Assembly: GCA_039028795.1 (NCBI GenBank)
Contig: JBCCHJ010000009.1
Location: 52,465-116,464 of the forward strand
Length of the DNA: 64,000 nucleotides
Origin: Thermohalobaculum sp039028795
GTDB lineage: Bacteria; Pseudomonadota; Alphaproteobacteria; Rhodobacterales; Rhodobacteraceae
Direction of reading: 5' to 3'
Shown: positions 24,827 through 34,091 of the stretch, piece after piece
Layout of the letters: each line of letters opens with the position of its first letter
How positions within the stretch are numbered: position 1 is the first letter of the stretch
Made by a program: the position numbers and the translations under genes
Notes under the pieces: model-generated
Seen by the model: the letters and a program-made list of their open reading frames with translations, nothing else
What the model was told of the DNA's origin: nothing
The model's database searches: none

Positions 24827-26041
24827 GTGCAGGGCAAGCGCATTCTGCTGATCATCGGTGGTGGCATCGCAGCCTACAAAAGCCTGGAACTGATCCGTTT
24901 GATCACAGGCCAGGAAGGCGAGGTTACGCCGGTTTTAAGCCGTGCCGGAAGCGAGTTCGTCACGCCTTTGTCCGTGTCCGGCCTGGCTGGGGCGAAAGTT
25001 TATCAGGATCTGTTTGATCTGACCGACGAGGCAGAGATGGGGCATATCCAACTCAGCCGTTCTGCAGATCTTATCGTGGTGGCCCCGGCCACCGCAGATC
25101 TGATGGCAAAGATGTCGGGTGGTCAGGCAGATGACCTGGCTTCGACCCTTCTGCTGGCCACGGATACGCCAGTGCTGATTGCGCCTGCCATGAATGTGCG
25201 GATGTGGCAGCATCCAGCAACTCAGCGCAATTTCGCCACGTTACAAGGCGACGGTATTCATGTGATTGGCCCGAACGAGGGCGACATGGCCTGCGGCGAG
25301 TATGGTCCGGGGCGAATGGCCGAACCGGCAGAGATTCTGTCCGCAATCATGACGCGATTGGCGCCGGAAGGTCCGCTGACCGGGCAGCGGGTGATCGTTA
25401 CGTCTGGCCCAACGCACGAACCGATCGACCCTGTGCGCTATATCGCCAACCGTTCCTCCGGCACCCAAGGTGCGGCGATCGCTGCGGCCCTGCGCGACCT
25501 GGGGGCCGACGTGGTGCTAATTTCCGGCCCGGCGTCACACGCTCTGCCCAGAGGTGTACAGGTTACGCAGGTTGAAACCGCAGACGAAATGCTTTGGGCC
25601 GTGCAGGATTCGCTGCCTGCCCAAGCCGCTGTCTTCGCGGCAGCAGTGGCGGATTGGAAGGCTGCTTCTGCCTCAGACAGCAAGATCAAGAAAGATGGAA
25701 GTGGGCTCATCCCCGCCCTGTCGCTGACGGAAAACCCGGACATTCTGAAAACGGTCGCGCATATGGTGCCAGGTCAACGCCCCGCATTGGTGGTGGGTTT
25801 TGCTGCGGAAACCGACGACGTGATCGCCAATGCCACCGCCAAGCGAGAACGCAAGGGCTGCGACTGGATCGTCGCCAATGATGTCAGCCCGGAAACCGGC
25901 ATAATGGGCGGCGCGGAGAACACCGTGACCCTGATTTCAGAGGGCGGTGCCGAACCCTGGCCGAAGGCAACCAAGACGGTTGTGGCGGAAAAGCTGGCCG
26001 CCCGGATCGCGGACCATTTGGGCAAGGACACTATGGCATGA
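24827..26041 (+). CDS. coaBC: Bifunctional phosphopantothenoylcysteine decarboxylase/phosphopantothenate-cysteine ligase
   Basis: A 404-aa bifunctional enzyme of coenzyme A synthesis. The N-terminal CoaC flavoprotein domain (about residues 1-180) shows ILLIIGGGIAAYKSLEL, PAMNVRMWQHPATQ and ACGEYGPGRMAE with the catalytic Cys. The CoaB ligase domain shows VIVTSGPTHEPIDPVRYI and SSGTQGAA. The start is a GTG at 24827; no strong ribosome binding site is visible. The stop overlaps the dut start (ATGA). Confidence 0.96.
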   Translation: MQGKRILLIIGGGIAAYKSLELIRLITGQEGEVTPVLSRAGSEFVTPLSVSGLAGAKVYQDLFDLTDEAEMGHIQLSRSADLIVVAPATADLMAKMSGGQADDLASTLLLATDTPVLIAPAMNVRMWQHPATQRNFATLQGDGIHVIGPNEGDMACGEYGPGRMAEPAEILSAIMTRLAPEGPLTGQRVIVTSGPTHEPIDPVRYIANRSSGTQGAAIAAALRDLGADVVLISGPASHALPRGVQVTQVETADEMLWAVQDSLPAQAAVFAAAVADWKAASASDSKIKKDGSGLIPALSLTENPDILKTVAHMVPGQRPALVVGFAAETDDVIANATAKRERKGCDWIVANDVSPETGIMGGAENTVTLISEGGAEPWPKATKTVVAEKLAARIADHLGKDTMA

Positions 26042-26508
26042 ACATGCTGACCCTTCCTGTCACCTTGCTGGAGAATCACGATCATGCCTTGGACCTGCCT
26101 CGCCACGAAACGCCGGGTTCAGCCGGCATGGACCTACGCGCCTGCCTGGCATCGGAAGACCGCGCTCGCGGACTGATCCTTCCGCCAATGGGACGGGCTT
26201 TGGTGCCCACGGGTTTGGCAGTTGCGATCCCGGCAGGTCACGAAGGCCAGGTTCGTCCCCGGTCTGGTTTGGCCGTCAAGACAGGGATCACGGTCCTGAA
26301 CAGCCCTGGTACGATCGACAGCGACTACCGAGGTGAACTTAGGGTGCTGCTGATCAATCTGGGGGCTGAAAACCAGACGCTGGCCCATGGAGAGCGAATC
26401 GCGCAACTGATCATCGCGCCATATGCGACGTCCGAAGTCCAGGTCGTGACCAAATTGGACGATACGGACCGCGGCGGGGGCGGGTTCGGCTCGACCGGGG
26501 TGCAATAG
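26038..26508 (+). CDS. dut: Deoxyuridine 5'-triphosphate nucleotidohydrolase (dUTPase)
   Basis: A 156-aa trimeric dUTPase that hydrolyses dUTP to dUMP. Four of the five conserved motifs are visible: AGMDLRAC, RPRSGLAVKTGI, NSPGTIDSDYRGEL and the C-terminal GGGGFGSTG. The start overlaps the coaBC stop. The coaBC-dut linkage is common in bacteria. Confidence 0.97.
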   Translation: MNMLTLPVTLLENHDHALDLPRHETPGSAGMDLRACLASEDRARGLILPPMGRALVPTGLAVAIPAGHEGQVRPRSGLAVKTGITVLNSPGTIDSDYRGELRVLLINLGAENQTLAHGERIAQLIIAPYATSEVQVVTKLDDTDRGGGGFGSTGVQ

Positions 26509-26520
26509 CAGGGGACGTCT

Positions 26521-26973
26521 ATGCTCAGACTATCGCGCAAAACCATGCTGGCTTTAGAGGCCGTTCTGGATGTCGCCTATAATGCACGGCCAGATCCCGT
26601 GCAGTCCAAGGACATCACACGGCGCCAGGGCATCCCCCAGCGATATCTGGAACAGGTGATGCAGCAGTTGGTGCACAAGGGCATCCTGAAAGGTGTGCGC
26701 GGTCCTCGCGGGGGATACACCCTGGCGCGCGAACGCCGCAAAATCACAGTAGGTGACGTGGTCCGGGTGGTCGATCAACTGGACGCGGAAACCGAAAGCG
26801 ACCCAGTCAGCCAGGCCGAACTGGGTGAAAAGGTCATAGCGCCGCTTTGGGAAGAAACGCGGGAAATCGTGCTGACCCGACTGGATGCCGTGACATTGGA
26901 TCATCTTTGCCAAAAGGCGCGGGAGTTGAATGTACCGCCTGGGTCAAAAGAAGCGCCTGATTTTACGATATAA
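26521..26973 (+). CDS. Rrf2-family transcriptional regulator
   Basis: A 150-aa winged-helix regulator. The family signature spans RKTMLALEAVLDVA, IPQRYLEQVMQQL and GVRGPRGGYTLARE. The three cysteines that bind the Fe-S cluster in IscR/NsrR/RirA are absent; the only cysteine is in LCQKA. This makes a CymR-like, cluster-free regulator more likely. It lies 150 bp upstream of cysK on the same strand, consistent with control of cysteine synthesis, by analogy with CymR. Confidence 0.85.
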   Translation: MLRLSRKTMLALEAVLDVAYNARPDPVQSKDITRRQGIPQRYLEQVMQQLVHKGILKGVRGPRGGYTLARERRKITVGDVVRVVDQLDAETESDPVSQAELGEKVIAPLWEETREIVLTRLDAVTLDHLCQKARELNVPPGSKEAPDFTI

Positions 26974-27123
26974 CGTCGACCTTAGAAGGTGATGTTCCGC
27001 AAGCAGCAGGACAGGCCTTGATCGCAGAGCCGTGGCGGCTTTGATCGGCAAAACCTCATCGAGTGATTGCCATCCGGGGTAGGGTTCTCCAGTATCCTGC
27101 CAACGGTACTAGGGGAGAACACC

Positions 27124-28080
<957 letters not shown>

Positions 28081-28086
28081 CAGGTC

Positions 28087-28374
28087 ATGGTCATCGTGCT
28101 GGAAATCGCGGGACTGCTGCTTGCCGGATTTGTGGTCTGGGTCCTCTATCAGGCGGCGAATGCCCGGCCTGACGATTCCGGTTTGCGCTGGACAGCCCGG
28201 ATCGGGCTGACCGCTTGGATTGGGTTTATGGCACTTTGGGTGATAAGCCAGGACGGCGTCGGTGAAGACCCGCTGCGTACATTGGGCAATGTCTTGATCG
28301 TTCTGATAATTCTGGCGGTGGTCATGGGGTATCGGCGGATCTTGGGGCGCTTGAAGGACCGGGCGGGGCGTTAG
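28087..28374 (+). CDS. Small membrane protein downstream of cysK
   Basis: A 95-aa protein with three predicted membrane segments (about residues 2-22, 36-56 and 67-84) and a basic tail RRILGRLKDRAGR. It begins 6 bp after cysK and should share its transcript. I recognise no family; a link to sulfur metabolism would rest on position only. Confidence 0.6.
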   Translation: MVIVLEIAGLLLAGFVVWVLYQAANARPDDSGLRWTARIGLTAWIGFMALWVISQDGVGEDPLRTLGNVLIVLIILAVVMGYRRILGRLKDRAGR

Positions 28375-28422
28375 TTTGTGGTTTCCTGGCGGGGAGCAGT
28401 TCTAGAAACGCGCGGCTCAAGC

Positions 28423-29898
28423 TTAGGCTGGCGTAAGTGTTCGCCGGACCGCGTCCTTCCAGCCCGCATAGACATCTTCGCGAGCGCCCACCTCCATCGT
28501 GGGTTCAAACCGGCGGTCAAGGGCCCAGGTCTGAGCGAATTCGTCTGGCCCAGGGCAAATTCCAGCCTGCATCCCTGCCAGCCAGGCCGCACCCAGTGCT
28601 GTTGTCTCCAGTACCTTTGGTCTATCCACCGGCGCACCCAGGATGTCGGCCAAAAACTGCATCGTCCAATCAGACGCCGTCATGCCGCCGTCGACCCGAA
28701 GCACGGTGTCGCCAGCGCCATTCCAATCCTTATTCATCGCCTCCAACAGGTCTCGGGTCTGGAAACCGACGCTTTCCAACGCAGCCTTGGACAGTTCCGC
28801 GGGTCCGGTTGCCCGGGTCAGGCCATAGATCGCGCCCCGGGATTCTGCATCCCAGTAGGGCGCGCCCAATCCAACAAAGGCGGGAACCATATAGACCTGC
28901 TGCGCTGGATCAGCCTGGCTGGCTAGCACGCCGGATTCCGCGGCATTGCCGAACAGTTTCAACCTGTCGCGCAGCCACTGAACCACGGCGCCCGCAACGA
29001 AAATTGACCCTTCCAGCGCATAGGTCGGGCGGCCTTTGAACTGGTAGGCGATTGTCGTCAAAAGCCGGTTGGTCGATGGCACGGGTGCGTCCCCGGTGTT
29101 CAAAAGCGCGAAGCACCCGGTTCCATAGGTCGACTTCATCATGCCAGGTTGGAAACAAGCCTGACCCACGGTCGCCGCCTGCTGATCCCCAGCAACGCCC
29201 CGGATCGGAATGGCGCTGCCAAAGAGATCCGGCACGGTTTCCCCGAAGTCTGCCGCACTGTCGCGGACATTGGGCAGGATTGTTCCCGGCACGCGCAGCA
29301 GATCGCAAAGTTCCATATCCCAGGCGCTGGCATGAATGTTAAAGAGCATCGTGCGCGACGCATTGGTCGCATCCGTGGCATGCACCGCGCCGCCAGTAAG
29401 GCGCCAAATCAACCATGTATCGACGGTGCCGGCTAGCAGCCTGCCGTCTTCGGCAGCTTCGCGGGCGCCGTCGACCTCGTCCAGAATCCAAGCGATTTTC
29501 GTGCCGCTGAAATAGGGATCCAACAGCAGGCCGGTCCGCTCGGTGATCATCGCTTCGCGCCCGGCTGCCCGTAGATCGGCGCACATGTCTGCGGTACGCC
29601 GGTCCTGCCAGACAATGGCGTTGTGAATCGGTTTGCCGGTGGCCTTTTCCCACACGACAACCGTTTCCCGTTGATTCGTGATGCCGATCACCGCAGGGGT
29701 CGTGCCTCCGATCGCGGCCTTGCAGGTCTGGACTGTGGTGGTCCAGAGATCCTCTGGATCATGCTCGACCCAACCGGAATGCGGGAAATGCTGGGCGAAT
29801 TCGGTCTGATTTACGGCAGCAATAGTGAGATCTGGATTGAACAGGATCGCCCGGGTTGAGGTTGTCCCCTGATCGATGGCAAGGATCTGGTCTGGCAT
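28423..29898 (-). CDS. glpK: Glycerol kinase
   Basis: A 491-aa FGGY-family kinase that converts glycerol to glycerol 3-phosphate. The N-terminal phosphate loop is AIDQGTTSTRAILF. Other GlpK signatures are NQRETVVVWEKATGKPI, IVWQDRRTAD and the FGGY C-terminal MLRVDGGMTASDW-like segment (VLRVDGGMTASDW). GlpF, GlpD or a glycerol ABC transporter are not present in the window. It converges on the cysK operon. Confidence 0.96.
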   Translation of the reverse strand: MPDQILAIDQGTTSTRAILFNPDLTIAAVNQTEFAQHFPHSGWVEHDPEDLWTTTVQTCKAAIGGTTPAVIGITNQRETVVVWEKATGKPIHNAIVWQDRRTADMCADLRAAGREAMITERTGLLLDPYFSGTKIAWILDEVDGAREAAEDGRLLAGTVDTWLIWRLTGGAVHATDATNASRTMLFNIHASAWDMELCDLLRVPGTILPNVRDSAADFGETVPDLFGSAIPIRGVAGDQQAATVGQACFQPGMMKSTYGTGCFALLNTGDAPVPSTNRLLTTIAYQFKGRPTYALEGSIFVAGAVVQWLRDRLKLFGNAAESGVLASQADPAQQVYMVPAFVGLGAPYWDAESRGAIYGLTRATGPAELSKAALESVGFQTRDLLEAMNKDWNGAGDTVLRVDGGMTASDWTMQFLADILGAPVDRPKVLETTALGAAWLAGMQAGICPGPDEFAQTWALDRRFEPTMEVGAREDVYAGWKDAVRRTLTPA

Positions 29899-29985
29899 CA
29901 GTCCCGTCTCTTTTCTTTAATTGGCCAAGGTCATGGTCTGCATAGTCCGCCGGTGGCGGCAAGATAAAACATGCCTAGAACGGGC

Positions 29986-30501
29986 TTAGACCAGGACACT
30001 ATCACCGATGCGAACCGCACCTTCGGCAACGACTTCGGCGGTGATGCCGCCATGTCCGCGCATGGCATTGAAGCCGCCTTTGCCCAGCGCCTGCTCCATC
30101 CGCGAGCACGGCGCGCAGGGACCGGTGCCCTTCAATGTCGCGCCGCCAACTTGGAACTCGATTTTGCGCAGCGCCAATAGATTGATCCCACTGATGACAA
30201 TGTTCCGCCGTAAGAGCGAAGGGGAAACGTTCTCCATCCCTGTAAAAGCCGCCAGCATCGGCAAGTGCTCTGCCTGGATCAGCGTCACCGCGCGTTTGCC
30301 CGGTGCCGCGCGATGGTCCCCTTCAAGCCCTGATGCTGTGATTATGACGCTTTGACTAGCGACCATTTCGGCTTTTCGTGCGAGCCGGACGCCCAACCAT
30401 TCGACCTGACCAGCCTGCGGGAACTGCGCAATCATCCGGTCGAGTTGCGCGCTCACCCCGCGGCCCGGTGCATGACTATTTGCTGGAATGGAATCTCCCA
30501 C
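29986..30501 (-). CDS. MOSC domain protein
   Basis: A MOSC-fold protein of up to 171 aa. Motifs are GLEGDHRAAPGKRAVTLIQ, LLRRNIVISGINL and GPCAPCSRMEQALG, where the cysteine would bind molybdenum cofactor or a sulfur intermediate. It resembles stand-alone MOSC proteins such as YiiM, linked to detoxification of N-hydroxylated compounds. The GTG at 30501 directly abuts a GGAGGG; a GTG at 30456 or the ATG at 30435 may be the true start. It follows two small-protein genes. Confidence 0.8.
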   Translation of the reverse strand: MGDSIPANSHAPGRGVSAQLDRMIAQFPQAGQVEWLGVRLARKAEMVASQSVIITASGLEGDHRAAPGKRAVTLIQAEHLPMLAAFTGMENVSPSLLRRNIVISGINLLALRKIEFQVGGATLKGTGPCAPCSRMEQALGKGGFNAMRGHGGITAEVVAEGAVRIGDSVLV

Positions 30502-30507
30502 CCCTCC

Positions 30508-30804
30508 TCAGTCGCCAGCTCTGCCAAATACCGCGCCAACTCCCTCTCTATATCCTTGATCCTCGATCTCCTCCAGCTCAGCCAGGACCTGTTCCTTGTC
30601 GGCTTCGTTAGTCGGTTCGGCACGCGCGGAAAGCTTCGGCAAAGTTGTCCGCGAATCGATCAATGCTTGCAGTATCGCCACAGACTCGCGCGACCTTTCT
30701 TCCAAGGCGGTCTGCTTGGCGGCGATGTCCTCGGCAGTTTGGATATAGGCCGGGCCAGATACGGCGACGGCCAGTAGGAGAATGGCCCAAATTTGATTCT
30801 TCAC
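30508..30804 (-). CDS. Small protein with N-terminal membrane segment and coiled coil
   Basis: A 98-aa protein starting (GTG) MKNQIWAILLLAVAVSG, a signal anchor or signal peptide. A charged helical region follows (about residues 23-85, rich in Glu, Ala and Lys; EQVLAELEEIEDQG), consistent with a coiled coil. Its start overlaps the stop of the upstream membrane protein gene in a GTGA arrangement. No family recognised; probably exported or membrane-anchored. Confidence 0.55.
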   Translation of the reverse strand: MKNQIWAILLLAVAVSGPAYIQTAEDIAAKQTALEERSRESVAILQALIDSRTTLPKLSARAEPTNEADKEQVLAELEEIEDQGYREGVGAVFGRAGD

Positions 30805-31070
30805 GACAGCAACAACCCCGTCACCAACAGCCCCAAGCCCAGAAATGCCGCCCCGATAGCGGCCATATGCACGAAGATAAGGCGGTTGATCTCGGCCCGG
30901 GCCGATTCGGCATCCAGGTCTGCGTTTTTCATCCAGGCTGCTTTGCGGATGCACCAAAGCACTCCGCCAAGGCCTAAAACCGCCATGACAGCGCCGATTG
31001 CGATCATCACACCCATCGTCCGGCCATAGCGCGCAGAAAGGTGATTTGCCAGTCCATTGGCGATAACCAC
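30801..31070 (-). CDS. Small two-pass membrane protein
   Basis: An 89-aa protein with two membrane segments (about residues 20-42 and 67-88) joined by a charged loop (KNADLDAESARAEINR). It is translationally coupled to the downstream 98-aa protein. The GTG start at 31070 lacks a strong ribosome binding site; an internal ATG (MGVMIAIGA) is the alternative. Function unknown. Confidence 0.5.
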   Translation of the reverse strand: MVIANGLANHLSARYGRTMGVMIAIGAVMAVLGLGGVLWCIRKAAWMKNADLDAESARAEINRLIFVHMAAIGAAFLGLGLLVTGLLLS

Positions 31071-31168
31071 AGGCTTTCAATCATTTTTGAGAGATTTTTT
31101 GGAGAATCGCCTCGACGCTGCCACATTGCGCCGCTAAGTATACGACAACCTTGGATGGGAGAGACGCA

Positions 31169-31285
31169 ATGGTCTTTGCAATCGCGTTACTGGCAACGTG
31201 TCTGATTGCAACAGTCGTGCTGGCACAACCTGAAGCGCGCCGTATCCGCATCAGGGTACGCAAGGACGAAGATCGCCGCCGCTGA
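31169..31285 (+). CDS. Possible 38-aa membrane peptide
   Basis: An ORF encoding MVFAIALLATCLIATVVLAQ followed by an Arg-rich tail (RRIRIRVRKDEDRRR). It has a ribosome binding site (GGGAGAG, 5-nt spacer). A single hydrophobic segment and basic tail suggest a membrane peptide or a short leader. The surrounding 365-bp gap (31071-31434) has no other supportable gene. Confidence 0.35.
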   Translation: MVFAIALLATCLIATVVLAQPEARRIRIRVRKDEDRRR

Positions 31286-31434
31286 GGCGCTTTCATTGGG
31301 TCGGACGTTACAGGGCAACCCTGTGCTGATCCTGGTACTCTGACATAGTGAGATAATGGCATTGTCCCGCACACGGGCGACGTGTCGGGAGCAATGCATT
31401 TCCAGCTCTCGCAGCCGTGGCGTGTAGGATCTCT

Positions 31435-32307
31435 TCAAAGATACTTAACGTATTCCGCCAAGGCCTGCTCCAAAGTGCGGGATCTATCTAGCGTTTCACG
31501 GGTTTCCTCGGCAAGTGGTGTCTTTGCAAGCACTGCAAAAATGTCCGCGGCGCCTTCGTGAAAGTTGCCCGTCACACCAGCGGATTCGAAAGTTGCCGCG
31601 ATCTCTTTCATTTCCGGCACCCACCTCGCTGCATCTGCTGGCAGAAACGGGACTCGGTCCCGCATTGCTTCGATTTGCTTGGTTTGAGAATAGGCGAGTT
31701 CCGACAGCAGTGGATCCAGTACATCCAGGCGTGCCGCCGCCAACAGCAAAGCGGTCTGCAGGGTCCAGACACCCTTAGTCCCTGCGGCATAGACCATCTT
31801 CAACGACGACGCTTGACCGATCTGGTCGCCGACCTGTTCGACCTGGATCGCAGAACATGAAAGGGTCTGCATTGCGTCGCAATCCGGGCCTGAAACATAA
31901 AACCGTGTCGGCGGCGCCTTGATCGGGTTCAACCCGATGATCCCGCAGTCGATGACGGTCGAGCCGGTGGGTGCCAAGACGTCTGCAACCGTACTTGCCG
32001 TCATCGGAGAAATCGCGTTGCAATCCACGTAAACCGGGGTTTTCCCGGTGGATTTCATCGCTTCGGCCACCGCTTGGGCCTGAGTCACCGCCTGGTCAGA
32101 CGGTAGAATTGAAAGGATCAGGTCAGCTTCTGCGATTGATGCCGCGAAGGTCCCTGCATCCCTGATCCCGGCCTTCGCCGCCAAAGCCTTGGTGTGGGCG
32201 CTGCGGCCATCTAGGCAAGAGATCACCCTGTGTCCCTCTGCGATAAGGGCCTGGCCAACGCCGTGGCCCATATCCCCTGGCATTAGGATTGCGATCTTGC
32301 TTGTCAT
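31435..32307 (-). CDS. NAD(P)-binding dehydrogenase, 3-hydroxyisobutyrate dehydrogenase-like with DUF1932 domain
   Basis: A 290-aa protein with an N-terminal Rossmann domain (IAILMPGDMGHGVGQAL; DLILSILPSDQAV; YVDCNAISP) and a helical C-terminal domain of the DUF1932 type (residues ~185-255, with LKMVYAAGTKG). The catalytic lysine expected in beta-hydroxyacid dehydrogenases is likely in SSLKMVY. The substrate is unknown. It stands alone, with 150 bp before the ligase gene. Confidence 0.8.
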   Translation of the reverse strand: MTSKIAILMPGDMGHGVGQALIAEGHRVISCLDGRSAHTKALAAKAGIRDAGTFAASIAEADLILSILPSDQAVTQAQAVAEAMKSTGKTPVYVDCNAISPMTASTVADVLAPTGSTVIDCGIIGLNPIKAPPTRFYVSGPDCDAMQTLSCSAIQVEQVGDQIGQASSLKMVYAAGTKGVWTLQTALLLAAARLDVLDPLLSELAYSQTKQIEAMRDRVPFLPADAARWVPEMKEIAATFESAGVTGNFHEGAADIFAVLAKTPLAEETRETLDRSRTLEQALAEYVKYL

Positions 32308-32459
32308 CAGCGGACCCTTTTTTCAGCATGTGGTAGCGTGGCTTATCGGACAACCGGGACGGATTGTCCAAAGCTAGGGGTAACTATCTCGACCAGCGTT
32401 GCAGCCAGGAATGGACTCGTTAGAAATCTAGTAATTTAACGCCAGGAATCTCTCGTCGA

Positions 32460-34046
32460 CTAGCGCTCGATCATGGCCTCCAAGGTGTCAAGTTTGTCCG
32501 CCTCGGCGGCGGGTTTGTCCCAGCGGATACGCTTGATCCGAGGGAACCGCATGGCGATGCCGGACTTGTGGCGGGTTGATTTTTGGACAGCGTCAAAGGC
32601 CACTTCCAGCACGACTTCAGCCGTGACCTGACGAACCGGGCCGAACCGGTCGGTGGTGTTGTTGCGAACCCAACGGTCCAGCTTGACCAGTTCTTCGTCT
32701 GTGAAGCCGGAATAGGCCTTGCCCACGGGGACCAATTCTGGACCGGCGGCACCGTCCCGCCAAGCCGCAAAGGTGTAGTCCGAATAGAATGACGACCGTT
32801 TGCCATGGCCCCTTTGCGCGTAAACCATCACGCAATCGGCGGACAGAGGGTCGCGCTTCCACTTGAACCAGGGCCCCATCGGACGGCCGCCGGAATAGGG
32901 TGCGTCGCGGCGCTTCAGCATCAGTCCTTCCTGCCCGGCTTCGCGCGCGGCGGCGCGTAGGTCTTTGAGATCGTCCCATGTGGAGAAGGGAACATCGTCG
33001 GACAGATCCGTTCGCGCCGGGGCATGGCGGGCATACCAATCGGTCAGTGCTGCGCGGCGGTCCTCTAAGGGTTGTGCTCGGATATCTATCGCGCCGTCCG
33101 TCAGCAGATCATAGAGCCGAAGATGCGCTGGTGCGTCTTTCACAGTCTTCGGCCCAACGCGCTTTCGGCCTAGGCGCTTTTGAAGATCAGCGAACGGGGC
33201 GACCAGGCCGTCGCGAACGACAAGAAGTTCGCCATCCACGGTGCCCTCCCAGGTCATGCTTTCGATCACGTCGGGAAAGCTCTGGCTGATTTCGTCGCCT
33301 GTGCGGGTATAAAGCGCCCTGCCGTTGGGCGTGGCGCTGGCCTGCACGCGGATGCCATCCCATTTCCATTCGGCGATGAAGTCGACTGGGTCCATATCCA
33401 CCAGGCGATCTTCGTCCAACGGATTGGCCAACATGACCGGGCGCAGCGCCAGCGACAGGTCCACGTCCGGTTCCGGCCCGCCGTCCAGCCATTCGAAGAG
33501 AGGAGCGTATGGCGGGGTCAGGCCCGCCCAAAGCTCCTCGATCCGCTCTAATGTACGTCCTGGATGATCCGCAGCCATCTGGGCCAACGCCGTCTTGACC
33601 AACCGTGCGGATACACCGACCCGCATGCCGCCGGTGGCCACCTTGATCAGGGCCAAGCGTTCCGATGACCCCATCTGATTGCACAGCGTCTCGATAGCCT
33701 TGATCGCCGCAACCGGACCCGTTCCTGCCAATTGATCGACGACGACGGACAAGCGCGGAGTCTCGGTGACTTCGCCCTCAGGCCAGATCAGTGCGATGGT
33801 TTCGGCCAAGTCACCGACATAGTCGTAAGACATCCGAAACAGCACCGGATCGACCCGTTCCTCGACGATACCCCGGATCCGCGACGGCGTGACATTGGGC
33901 AGGGAGAGATCGCCAGCCAAAGCGGCAACTGCCCAGCCTCGATCTGGGTCCGGCACAGACCGGAAATAGGCCACCAAATGCGCCAGCTTGGCGTTCCGTC
34001 CGGGTGTGAAAACCAGGTTTTCCAACAGATCGGCAAGGGCGCGCAT
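32460..34046 (-). CDS. ATP-dependent DNA ligase (cisplatin-damage-response type)
   Basis: A 528-aa ligase. The nucleotidyltransferase motif I lysine is in EWKWDGIRVQ (about residue 228). Other motifs follow in TVDGELLV, EGLMLKRRDAPY and WFKWKRDP (motif V). An N-terminal DNA-binding domain spans about residues 1-190 and a C-terminal OB-fold ends in GIAMRFPRIKRIRWDK. This architecture matches LigC/LigB-like ligases annotated as cisplatin damage response ligases. These usually sit next to a metallo-beta-lactamase exonuclease, which is not seen here. No primase or Ku domain is present. Confidence 0.9.
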   Translation of the reverse strand: MRALADLLENLVFTPGRNAKLAHLVAYFRSVPDPDRGWAVAALAGDLSLPNVTPSRIRGIVEERVDPVLFRMSYDYVGDLAETIALIWPEGEVTETPRLSVVVDQLAGTGPVAAIKAIETLCNQMGSSERLALIKVATGGMRVGVSARLVKTALAQMAADHPGRTLERIEELWAGLTPPYAPLFEWLDGGPEPDVDLSLALRPVMLANPLDEDRLVDMDPVDFIAEWKWDGIRVQASATPNGRALYTRTGDEISQSFPDVIESMTWEGTVDGELLVVRDGLVAPFADLQKRLGRKRVGPKTVKDAPAHLRLYDLLTDGAIDIRAQPLEDRRAALTDWYARHAPARTDLSDDVPFSTWDDLKDLRAAAREAGQEGLMLKRRDAPYSGGRPMGPWFKWKRDPLSADCVMVYAQRGHGKRSSFYSDYTFAAWRDGAAGPELVPVGKAYSGFTDEELVKLDRWVRNNTTDRFGPVRQVTAEVVLEVAFDAVQKSTRHKSGIAMRFPRIKRIRWDKPAAEADKLDTLEAMIER

Positions 34047-34091
34047 GATGGAAAGGTAGCGCCTTAAAATCGATTTGTCAGGCGCTTCGCA

